From: UBA10649 sp965278945 | GTDB taxonomy: Bacteria; Actinomycetota; Actinomycetes; S36-B12 | Reading direction: 5' to 3' | Length of the DNA: 64,000 bases | Assembly (NCBI GenBank): GCA_965278945.1 | Contig: OZ257128.1 | Location: 372,001 to 436,000, forward strand | Shown here: positions 51,298-58,557 of the stretch, one piece after another | How the letters are laid out: each line of letters starts with the position of its first letter | Numbering within the stretch: position 1 is the first letter of the stretch | Position numbers and translations under genes: made by a program | Notes under the pieces: generated by a model | Told to the model about the DNA's origin: nothing | Databases searched by the model: none | What the model saw: the letters and a program-made list of their open reading frames with translations, nothing else

Positions 51298-53132
51298 CAG
51301 GCCCGCTGCGCGTGTGGGCGCCGGACGCTGCCGAGGTCGCGGTGGTCGTCGGCGAGGTCCGCTCGGTGATGACGGCCGACGACGGCCGACCCGGCTGGTT
51401 CGTCGCGGATCGACCCCAGCACGGGACGGACTACCTGATCGCGATCGACGGTGTGGTGCGACCGGACCCGCTCGCCCGCTGGCTGCCCGAGGGCGTGCAT
51501 GGTCCCAGCCGCGTCTATGACGCCGGGGCGTTCGCGTGGGATGACATCGACTGGAGCGGACGAGAGCTATCGAGCGACTCGGTGATCTACGAGCTGCACG
51601 TTGGCACCTTTACACGTGCGGGGAGCCTCGACGCTGCGGCGGCCAGGCTCGACCATCTCGTGGCGCTGGGCATCACGCATGTCGAGCTCATGCCCCTGGC
51701 CGCGTTCGACGGCGAGCACGGCTGGGGATACGACGGAGTGGCGCTCAACGCGGTTCACGAGCCCTACGGCGGACCGGCCGCGCTTCAGCGATTCGTGCAG
51801 GCGGCCCACGCGAGCGGGCTGGCAGTCCTCGTAGACGTTGTTCACAACCATCTCGGGCCGAGCGGCAACTACTGGGATGACTTCGGCCCCGTCTTCACCG
51901 ATGCGCACCACACGCCCTGGGGCCGCGCTCTCAACCTCGACGGCCGCAGATCCGACGACGTGCGCGAGATCCTCCTGTCGAGCGTGACCGGATGGATTGC
52001 GGACTTCCATCTCGACGGGGTCCGCTTGGATGCAGTCCACGAGCTGCACGACACCCGCGCGGTGCCGTTCCTCGAGGAGCTCACCGCGAGCATCGCCGAC
52101 CTGGCGATCGAGGTGGACAGACCGCTGTCCGTTATCGCCGAGTCCGACCGCAATGACCCTCGGACCGTTACCCCGGCTGCCGAGGGCGGGCTCGGAATGA
52201 CTGCGCAATGGGATGACGATGTCCACCACGCGCTGCACTGGATCATCACCGGGGAGTGCGATAGCTACTACGCGGACTTCGCCGACGCGGGCCATGCCAG
52301 TCGCGCCCTCGAGCGGGCATTCCTGCACGATGGCCGATGGTCGAGCTTCCGAGGTCGCACGCACGGTCGACCCGTCGACTTCGCTGCCACGCCGCCGGAG
52401 CGCTTCGTCGTCTCGCTCCAGACACACGATCAGGTCGGCAACCGCGCGCGGGGCGAGCGGCTGACGCACCTGGTCGAGCGCGACCGGCTGGCCGCGGCCG
52501 CGGTGTTGCTGATGGCCATGCCGTACACACCGATGCTGTTCATGGGCGAGGAGTGGGGTGCGTCGACGCCGTGGCTGTACTTCACGTCGTTCGACCATGA
52601 GCTCGGCGCGGCCGTCACCGCGGGCCGCCGCGAGGAGTTCGCCGGCCATGGATGGGCGGACGGGGATATCCCCGATCCGCAGGATCCGGCGACCTTGGAC
52701 GCGTCCGTTCTCGACTGGGACGAACTCGATTCCCCGGACGCCCTGCGCTTGCGCGACTGGTACTGCGAGCTGATCTCCTGGCATCGCGTCGACCTGCCAG
52801 CGCAGCCGCTCCCGAGGTGCCACTGGCACCTGCTCCCCGACGGCCGGCCGCAGTGGTGGGCGATATCGCGAGGTCGCTACCTCGCGATCGTGAACCTCGA
52901 CGACGCCGAGGTCGCTATCGCAGTCGCTGCGCCGGCCAAGACCCTAGGTGTTCGCGCGTCGTGGTCGCACGACTTCTCGATCCTGACTGCGGATGACAAC
53001 GCGTCCGTGGTGACGTTAGGCAGGGGAGCCAGCGTCATCCTCGAAAGCAGCGACGTCGAACGCAGCGACGTCGAACGCGGCGAACGCGGCGATCTCACCG
53101 TCGGCGAGTGGCTCGTCCACCCCCAGAATTGA
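51294..53132 (+). CDS. treZ: Maltooligosyl trehalose trehalohydrolase
   Basis: The 612-residue enzyme starts at GTG 51294 (GTGA overlap with treY). Signatures are an N-terminal CBM48-like part (LRVWAPDAAEVAVVV), GH13 motifs VIYELHVGTF, DGVRLDAVHELHD, VIAESDRNDPRTV and SLQTHDQVGNRARGERL. The last ~25 residues contain a short SDVER repeat. The stop codon falls in the first arm of the repeat element at 53129. Confidence 0.96.
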   Translation: MTGPLRVWAPDAAEVAVVVGEVRSVMTADDGRPGWFVADRPQHGTDYLIAIDGVVRPDPLARWLPEGVHGPSRVYDAGAFAWDDIDWSGRELSSDSVIYELHVGTFTRAGSLDAAAARLDHLVALGITHVELMPLAAFDGEHGWGYDGVALNAVHEPYGGPAALQRFVQAAHASGLAVLVDVVHNHLGPSGNYWDDFGPVFTDAHHTPWGRALNLDGRRSDDVREILLSSVTGWIADFHLDGVRLDAVHELHDTRAVPFLEELTASIADLAIEVDRPLSVIAESDRNDPRTVTPAAEGGLGMTAQWDDDVHHALHWIITGECDSYYADFADAGHASRALERAFLHDGRWSSFRGRTHGRPVDFAATPPERFVVSLQTHDQVGNRARGERLTHLVERDRLAAAAVLLMAMPYTPMLFMGEEWGASTPWLYFTSFDHELGAAVTAGRREEFAGHGWADGDIPDPQDPATLDASVLDWDELDSPDALRLRDWYCELISWHRVDLPAQPLPRCHWHLLPDGRPQWWAISRGRYLAIVNLDDAEVAIAVAAPAKTLGVRASWSHDFSILTADDNASVVTLGRGASVILESSDVERSDVERGERGDLTVGEWLVHPQN

Positions 53133-53336
53133 ACCGCCTCCCGGGTCAAATCTCGATCCAGAGGCCGTTTTGGGGCGCGAAAGCGGGATTTGACCCGGGA
53201 GGCGGTTCAAATCGGGGGAGTGTGTGGGGTGACGGGGCATGCACGAGGTCATCTCTCGTGAGAGAACCATTGCACTGGAACGTGTTTCCTCATGGAGTGG
53301 AGTGTTCCCGCGCGAAAATTGCCTACGCGTTGGGCA
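53129..53336. repeat. Repeat element copy A with 23-bp inverted arms
   Basis: Arms at 53129-53151 and 53188-53210 are perfect complements (right arm contains TTTGACCCGGGAGGCGGTTC). From 53185 the sequence matches copy B (57609 onward) for ~150 bp: 32 identical bases, then conserved blocks GAGGTCATCTCTCGTG, GGAACGTGTTTCCTC, TTCCCGCGCG and TGCCTACGCG. CTCTC/GAGAG can form a hairpin in both copies. The 400 bp between treZ and the 53551 gene otherwise show no supported gene. Confidence 0.85.
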
Positions 53337-53550
53337 CCCGCATTCCGTTCGCCGAGGCGGTCCCCGACACGGGTATACCCGGCGACTCTGCCGGCAACCC
53401 GGACGGCCGTCGTGGAAAGGCCGCCGTCACACTCCTCGACGATTACCGTGGTCTGAACTTCGGCTCAATGGTGGCTGACTGCGCCTAGCTCGATTCCAAC
53501 CTGCCATGCCACTGGCGCTTGAGACCGCTGCACTGCCAAACTTTGGGTCC

Positions 53551-54519
53551 ATGGCGGACAACAGCGACGACATGGACGCAGTCCTTGACGCGGGCGACAA
53601 GGTCGAGCAGGCGCTAGGCGAGGACAAGAAGGCAGCTGAGTCAGACCGGCTGCAACGAGAAAGCGACGAGCAAGACGCGCGCCAGGACGAATTAGAACGG
53701 GAGCAAGCCCCCGCGCCGCCAAGCTCTCCGTCCAAGGTCGATGACGCGCCAGGTGGCGGGGACGCGAGGGGCGCAACCAAGGATGAGAGGATCTACCCGT
53801 CTGAACGGACCGAGGCGGAGGCGGCGAAGAAGCTCAACGGCTGCCTACCTGCCGGATTGATCGGGATCATCGGTGCGGCTCTGATCGTCGCGGTCGTGTT
53901 GGTGATCAGCTCCATGACAAGCGAGGACGCGGCGCCGGACCCGGGGCCCACAGTGGCCGCCGAAAGTTCCGCGAATCCGAATCCGGATGCCAGTTCCACG
54001 CCGAGCCCCGACACCAGTTCGGACTCCACCCCGGAGCCCGCGCCCGCATCCGATAGTCAGGCGGGCGGTCCGCCCGCGGTGAGTTCACTGCCGGCGGGCG
54101 CCATCCTGGTCAAGGGCCGCTCTGGTGGACCGGTCGGCTACATCGCCAGCGACGGGCAGTTCCGGTTCATGAGCTTGAAGTCACCGGGCATCGTCACGGG
54201 CAGTCCAAATTCGACTAACACGCCGTGGACGCAGGACGGTCAGGTGCTGGAGTTCGGGGCGCGGCTGTCGGGCGCTAACCAGGGCCGGTACGGGGTCAGC
54301 ATCTACATCGACGGAACGACCTACGGCCCGGGGGTAGCGATCGAGAAGGGCCAGCGGCGCGCGGTCACCACGTTCGACGGCACTAACGGCCCGTTGAAGG
54401 CCGGGCAGCAACTGAGCATCATTGTCGGCGAGGCCGGTAACCTGGACGAGACCGGCGAGAACTCACTGCAGTGGTGGTTCGTGTTCCAGCCGGACCCAGC
54501 GCCCGCCGAGTCCAGCTAG
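53551..54519 (+). CDS. Membrane-anchored protein with acidic cytoplasmic N-terminus and extracellular domain
   Basis: The 322-residue protein has an acidic, Gln/Asp/Glu-rich coiled N-terminus (~1-85) and one transmembrane helix (LPAGLIGIIGAALIVAVVLV, ~residues 100-120). A Pro/Ser/Asp-rich stalk and a C-terminal beta-rich domain of ~130 residues follow. No recognised domain. The ATG at 53551 lacks a clear ribosome-binding site; an in-frame ATG at 53506 is possible. Confidence 0.7.
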   Translation: MADNSDDMDAVLDAGDKVEQALGEDKKAAESDRLQRESDEQDARQDELEREQAPAPPSSPSKVDDAPGGGDARGATKDERIYPSERTEAEAAKKLNGCLPAGLIGIIGAALIVAVVLVISSMTSEDAAPDPGPTVAAESSANPNPDASSTPSPDTSSDSTPEPAPASDSQAGGPPAVSSLPAGAILVKGRSGGPVGYIASDGQFRFMSLKSPGIVTGSPNSTNTPWTQDGQVLEFGARLSGANQGRYGVSIYIDGTTYGPGVAIEKGQRRAVTTFDGTNGPLKAGQQLSIIVGEAGNLDETGENSLQWWFVFQPDPAPAESS

Positions 54520-54534
54520 GGCCAGCGCGAGCTA

Positions 54535-54741
54535 CTAGGCGGTGGCCGCCCTACTCCGTCGCACGGGAGCCACATACGCCAGGACCACCCCAAGGACCGC
54601 GAAGCCGAGGGCGAGGATCCCCAGGAGAAGCGCGGTCACCGGGATCACTCCGAACACGAACAGCAGCATCGCCAGGCCAAGACCAAACAGCAGTCCGCCG
54701 AAGAACCCGCGTACCGGGTGGCGTTGTGGCTTCATCGTCAT
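54535..54741 (-). CDS. Small two-helix membrane protein
   Basis: The 68-residue product has two hydrophobic helices (FFGGLLFGLGLAMLLFVFGV and a second) with basic ends. ATG 54741 overlaps the stop of the upstream secreted protein gene; ATG 54735 gives better spacing to GAGGAGG. Likely works with the upstream product. No family recognised. Confidence 0.7.
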   Translation of the reverse strand: MTMKPQRHPVRGFFGGLLFGLGLAMLLFVFGVIPVTALLLGILALGFAVLGVVLAYVAPVRRSRAATA

Positions 54742-55319
54742 GCACCTCCTCGGACGCCGGTGCCGGCGACAGTCCACACGATGAGCGCAGCGCCGATCGC
54801 GGCGAAGCCGATCCCTGCATAGAACAAGGGCGCAGAGGTCGGCGACCCCGTCCCGGTGATGTAACCGCTGCCCGTGCAGGTGCCTGCCTCGCCGGAGAAT
54901 GTTCCCGAGACAGGGATTTTCACGTCGCCCTTCAGCAGGAGCTTCGCGGGCGCAGGCATGCTGGACATTTCGATGCTGCCCTGCGACTCGGACAGGCCCT
55001 CGGAGTTGTCGGTGCTGCCGCTCTTGAACGGCAGGCCCATGATCGTGACCGACCATTGGGCGTCCGTGATGACGGCGTTGGTCGAACCGCCCCACTCGGC
55101 AACCCCTTCGGCGTCGACAACGAGCGGATCGCTCAGCGTCCCGCCCTCGCCGGGGCCGAGCGCTCGGTCGAGTTCTGTGCCGTCAGCGCTGAAGGTGACT
55201 ACCTGGCCAGTGCAGCCCTCCGCTTCGGCGGCCACCGCCGTGGTCGCGGGTATCGCAATACCTAACGTGGCCGCAGCGAAGGCGATGGCGAGACTCATTC
55301 GGGTATGACGGGCGCTCAT
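54738..55319 (-). CDS. Secreted protein with C-terminal membrane helix, unknown function
   Basis: The 193-residue protein has a signal peptide (cleavage near TAVAAEAEG) and a beta-rich domain with two Cys (GCTGQVV, GTCTGSGY). A C-terminal helix (LFYAGIGFAAIGAALIVW) and a short tail follow. Coupled to the small membrane protein gene. Confidence 0.7.
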   Translation of the reverse strand: MSARHTRMSLAIAFAAATLGIAIPATTAVAAEAEGCTGQVVTFSADGTELDRALGPGEGGTLSDPLVVDAEGVAEWGGSTNAVITDAQWSVTIMGLPFKSGSTDNSEGLSESQGSIEMSSMPAPAKLLLKGDVKIPVSGTFSGEAGTCTGSGYITGTGSPTSAPLFYAGIGFAAIGAALIVWTVAGTGVRGGA

Positions 55320-55552
55320 ATCTGTCCCCCATGTATGCGGAACTGCGTGCGGGAACGCTAGCCCGCCGTGTTGGTCGCCGTCTAGTACCTACTAGTTGCA
55401 AAGTGAAACGATGAAACGGCGACAGCGTTCCGGGTTGTCGATCAACGGCCAATCCTCCGATTGGCCGGCGATGCCGATCTTCCATTGCCGGCGTATAGAC
55501 GAGCGGGCTTGGATGGTTCTAGTCTGCAGCGACGTAAACGCGGGAGGTCGAC

Positions 55553-55747
55553 TTGAAGCGCATCGCTGTCGTAACGCTACTCGCGGTGAGCCTCGTCTTG
55601 GCCCCACTGGCCATGGCGCCGGGTGCGGCGGCTCAGGTACCCACGCGCGGCGAGGCTCCCGGCAAGATCTGCAAGAAGCCGGGGATGACCGTACAGACCC
55701 CGAAGTTCGGGAAGCTGACCTGCAAGGCGGGCCGGTGGCAGCGCTAG
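55553..55747 (+). CDS. Small secreted Cys-pair protein
   Basis: The start is TTG 55553 with GGGAGG 5 bp before. The 64-residue product has a signal peptide (AMAPGAAAQ) and a 35-residue mature part with two Cys (KICKKPG, KLTCKAGRW), probably a disulfide. No family recognised. The preceding 233 bp hold no gene, only an 8-bp hairpin at 55447-55466. Confidence 0.6.
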   Translation: MKRIAVVTLLAVSLVLAPLAMAPGAAAQVPTRGEAPGKICKKPGMTVQTPKFGKLTCKAGRWQR

Positions 55748-55779
55748 CGCTGCGTGACCAGGTCGCGTAGCTTCCGTCC

Positions 55780-56520
55780 ATGAAGGTTCGGATAGCGGTG
55801 GCGACCGCCACAATCGCCCTCGGCGTGGGCGCCGCGATTCCCGTGCAGGCGATGCCGGCCGGCCCGTTCGCCGGACCCATGAAGTTCCCGGTCACCGTCA
55901 CTGCCACGGTCCCGGCAAACGGCCACACCGGCATCGGCTCCCCGACGCTGCCTGCCGGTGCCAAGGCGATCACGATCAAGCTCGAGGACAAGTTCGACTC
56001 GGCGGTCGAGGACGAGCTCATCGCCGTGCTGCCCGAGATGAGTAACAAGAACCGTCTCCTCACCTGCGCTTCCCTTGGGGCCACCCACCTCTCCTCGATC
56101 GAGGGAGCGACCTGGGATCCGAAGGACCTGAAGCCCGAATTGGCCACACTTCGCGCGTCGGCTCTGATGAACACGTGCTTCCAGATGGTCGAGTACCTCG
56201 CCCACACGTTCCCCCGCACCCGAACTGATACCTCGACCTACCGGACAGGCTGCACGCAGACCTTGATCGGGCTCAGCGTCAAGATCACCAAGACGTCCGC
56301 CGGCTACACCGTCACCCCGACCGGAGTCGGAACCCTGCCCCGCCGTGGCCCGCTGGCCATCGGGTGCAAGGCGTCGACCGACGGGATCGACCTAGCGGTC
56401 AAGGCTCGGGGCAAGAAGAAGCTCGCCAAGATCGTCGGACCCAGCATGGGCTTCGGCGTCGTGAACCTGTCGACCAGCGCCGGCAGCCCGATCAGCGTCG
56501 AGTTCGGCGTACCCCGCTAG
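55780..56520 (+). CDS. Secreted hypothetical protein
   Basis: The 246-residue protein has a signal peptide (VGAAIPVQAMPAG) and a mature part with four Cys (LLTCASL, MNTCFQM, RTGCTQT, AIGCKAS). There are no known motifs. It lies 32 bp after the small Cys-pair gene; the two may be cotranscribed. Confidence 0.65.
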   Translation: MKVRIAVATATIALGVGAAIPVQAMPAGPFAGPMKFPVTVTATVPANGHTGIGSPTLPAGAKAITIKLEDKFDSAVEDELIAVLPEMSNKNRLLTCASLGATHLSSIEGATWDPKDLKPELATLRASALMNTCFQMVEYLAHTFPRTRTDTSTYRTGCTQTLIGLSVKITKTSAGYTVTPTGVGTLPRRGPLAIGCKASTDGIDLAVKARGKKKLAKIVGPSMGFGVVNLSTSAGSPISVEFGVPR

Positions 56521-56753
56521 GCCGGTCGTTCCGCAGCAGTCATGGTGCGGTCTCGACCGTTCTCGAGCACGGCGCATGAGGTTCGGCCCGGCATGCGGCA
56601 GGTCCGCGCCGATCCTGTGAGGGAACTCGTCGGCGTACCGGACATCAAACCCGGTGAGCGCCTTCGCACGTGTACCTTCGCGTGCATGTGCTCGTTGGTC
56701 GGTCGGTGAGCATCAGGTTGTCTGGATTTCAAATCCGATCAGCAATGCGCAAT

Positions 56754-56792
56754 GTCCCCCGCACCCAGGCGTGAGCACCGGGTGCGGGGGAC
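56754..56792. terminator. Hairpin terminator
   Basis: A 13-bp stem (GTCCCCCGCACCC and complement) with a 13-nt loop, 15 bp after the 3' end of the minus-strand DUF6458-like gene. The 287 bp between 56520 and 56808 hold no supported gene. Confidence 0.8.
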
Positions 56793-56807
56793 TGGTATCG
56801 CCAGCGG

Positions 56808-57089
56808 TCAGTAGCGGGCGCGGGTCTCGTCGACGGTGTGCGTGAGGGACCCGGGCTGGACGTTCGTATAGCCCGACGCGGGCGCCGCGGTGGTGGTCGT
56901 GTTGACCTCGCTGCGGTGGAACCCTCCCCAGCTCGCCCAGAAGATCAGGGATAGCACGGCACCGATGGCGCCGACGATCATGAGGATCACGCCGACGGTT
57001 TGCAGGTCGATGCCCGAGGCATCGGCGCTGACGGCGAAGCGCAGGATCGCGCCTACTGCGATCAGCAGAAGACTGAACGAGATACCCAT
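56808..57089 (-). CDS. DUF6458-like small membrane protein
   Basis: The 93-residue protein has two hydrophobic helices (GISFSLLLIAVGAILRFAV and VGVILMIVGAIGAVLSLIFW) and a polar Thr-rich tail, as in actinobacterial DUF6458 proteins. AGGAG precedes the ATG. Two tiny candidate ORFs lie upstream on the same strand. Function unknown. Confidence 0.8.
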   Translation of the reverse strand: MGISFSLLLIAVGAILRFAVSADASGIDLQTVGVILMIVGAIGAVLSLIFWASWGGFHRSEVNTTTTAAPASGYTNVQPGSLTHTVDETRARY

Positions 57090-57169
57090 GGTCGTTCTCC
57101 TAGAGCCGGTGTTGCAAGGAGGTCACGCGGCGGGCGCCGCGGCCGGGGGTTGGTAGTCGAGCAGGGAGC

Positions 57170-57253
57170 TCAGGTCCATCGGTGCGTAGCGTCCGGGTCG
57201 TCCCATGCGGTGAGCACGACGGTGTCTTCAGCGTTGTGCACTGACGTCGACAT
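57170..57253 (-). CDS. 27-residue candidate mini-gene with very strong ribosome-binding site
   Basis: ATG 57253 (or GTG 57256) follows GGAGGAGGTGATC, an unusually full match to the 16S rRNA 3' end. The 27-codon ORF begins MSTSVHNAEDTVV and ends HRWT. A second tiny ORF (57179-57123, 18 codons, starts MDLSSLLDYQ) overlaps its stop, then the DUF6458-like gene follows. Coding is suggested by the ribosome-binding site and coupling only. A minus-strand GGGTAC lies at 57294-57289. Confidence 0.4.
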   Translation of the reverse strand: MSTSVHNAEDTVVLTAWDDPDATHRWT

Positions 57254-57510
57254 CACGTGATCACCTCCTCCCTGTCCTTGCTCGCCTTGTACCCAACGGA
57301 TCGATCAGTTCAAGACGTGCCGGGTTAAGTCCCGGTAAGGGTGCCGGGAAGTTGTCAACGCAACCTCCGATTGAGCGGGAGTGTCGCCCGGAGGATGGCA
57401 GCTCAGCTGGGCGCAGTGGATGAACGGCGGGCGCGGTGGACTGGTGTGCGTCCGCGGACTTGGGATGAGTGGCACGACCGCCGTTTGGTATGTCGTCTGA
57501 CTTCCCTTCG

Positions 57511-57541
57511 TGCGATGCCCCGCGGTGTCCGGGGCATCGCA
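57511..57541. terminator. Perfect 12-bp hairpin in intergenic region
   Basis: TGCGATGCCCCG and its complement flank a 7-nt loop. It is terminator-like, but no coding gene ends immediately before it on either strand. The ~500 bp between 57254 and 57749 hold this hairpin, repeat copy B and no supported gene. Confidence 0.7.
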
Positions 57542-57566
57542 CGCCCCACGTCAACTTCGTCGTAGC

Positions 57567-57764
57567 GGTTCAAATCGGGATCCGGGAGCGGTTTCGGCCA
57601 CCAAACGTGGGATTTGACCCGGGAGGCGGTTCAAATCGGGAAGTGCGTGGGGTGAGTGACGGGACTTGAACGAGGTCATCTCTCGTGGGAGAGTCGTTAC
57701 ACGGGAACGTGTTTCCTCGCTGAGAGGAGTTTTCCCGCGCGGAATCTGCCTACGCGGTAGGCGC
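57567..57764. repeat. Repeat element copy B
   Basis: This matches copy A from 57609 (GGGATTTGACCCGGGAGGCG...) for ~150 bp with almost no indels in the last 100. An extra GGTTCAAATCGGG at 57567 stands where copy A has its left inverted arm, so copy B has lost the perfect inverted repeat. It ends inside the 3' end of the GNAT gene. CTCTC/GAGAG pairing is kept with a different loop. Confidence 0.8.
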
Positions 57765-58472
57765 CGCTCTCTGCTGCCAGCCCTCTCGGCTCTCGACCAA
57801 CGGAGGTTCCCCATCCAGGGGAATGCGCAACGCCGTCAGTGGCCGACCGTCCCGCGTGCGCCGTTCGTTCTCGAACTGCCAACCGCGGCTTTCGTAGAAC
57901 TCCACGGCCGCCAAGTTTCCGGACTCAGTGACAAGGTGCAGCCGGCGCGCACCAGCTCGTCTTGACTCCATCGAGTACCGAGCCATGAGTTCCCCACCGA
58001 CGCCCTGGCCGCGATAATCCGGGCCGGTGATCATGTACAGCAGTTCGCCGAAGCAGTCTCCCGCGCCAACTGGCCGAACAGCGCGCAGGACCGCGCGTGC
58101 TGCCCTTCGTAAGTACCAACCCGCGCGTCGCTGGACGAAGTCGGGCCACAGTCGTGGCCGGCGCGCTAGAGCGACTGCGCCGTGCGCGGCGAGTCCAAGT
58201 GAAGTTCGTGCCTGACACTTCCGATGCTGCCGGTCATTCGTAGTCCCAACGAGGTATCCAACGAGGTCTCCGGACTCGGCGTCCACGGCCGCAATCGTCG
58301 CCGCATCGGGCGAGGACAAGAAGACCTCGTAGAAGCGCGCCATGAACCCTCGGCCCAGCCGGGCGTAGAAGCTGTGAGGGAAGTGCTCTAGGTGCCACTC
58401 GACGACAGCGTCAAGATCCCGGGAGTGCAGGTCCCTCAGGATGAGTGCGGTTGCCGATTCGATGTGGGTCAC
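57750..58472 (-). CDS. GNAT family N-acetyltransferase
   Basis: The 240-residue protein has the acetyl-CoA loop GPDYRGQGVGGELMARYS and the following AVEFYESRGWQFE segment. An insert of ~50 residues rich in Arg (ARRPRLWPDFVQRRAGWYLRRAARAVLRA) sits before the motif A region. The substrate is unknown. A TCAAGR-N5-TCAAGR operator candidate stands 47 bp upstream of its start. Confidence 0.87.
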   Translation of the reverse strand: MTHIESATALILRDLHSRDLDAVVEWHLEHFPHSFYARLGRGFMARFYEVFLSSPDAATIAAVDAESGDLVGYLVGTTNDRQHRKCQARTSLGLAAHGAVALARRPRLWPDFVQRRAGWYLRRAARAVLRAVRPVGAGDCFGELLYMITGPDYRGQGVGGELMARYSMESRRAGARRLHLVTESGNLAAVEFYESRGWQFENERRTRDGRPLTALRIPLDGEPPLVESREGWQQRAAPTA

Positions 58473-58518
58473 TCCTCGAGCCTCTCCTGCCGGCGATGAA
58501 GGTCCGGAGGCATCGAGG

Positions 58519-58535
58519 TCAAGATTTGATCAAGA
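58519..58535. promoter_or_regulatory. Direct-repeat operator candidate (TCAAGA-N5-TCAAGA)
   Basis: TCAAGA at 58519-58524 and 58530-58535, start-to-start 11 bp, the period of OmpR/PhoB-type response-regulator sites. Located between the VanW gene end and the GNAT gene start. Related sites at 60357, 62662 and 62693. Confidence 0.55.
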
Positions 58536-58557
58536 GGCAGGGTTCGGCCGAGTACGA

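Noticed and set aside
53370..53381. Palindrome CGGGTATACCCG upstream of the 53551 gene as an operator.
   Set aside because: Short, single, and with no second copy or matching promoter elements nearby.
56690..56750. GGATTTCAAATCC near 56730 resembles an anticodon arm with TCA (a possible tRNA-Sec).
   Set aside because: No acceptor stem, D-arm or T-arm can be built around it; it is a chance short hairpin.
57289..57294. Minus-strand GGGTAC upstream of the 57253 mini-gene as another SigB-like promoter.
   Set aside because: No GNTT hexamer at the 14-bp spacing used by the other sites; kept only as a remark.
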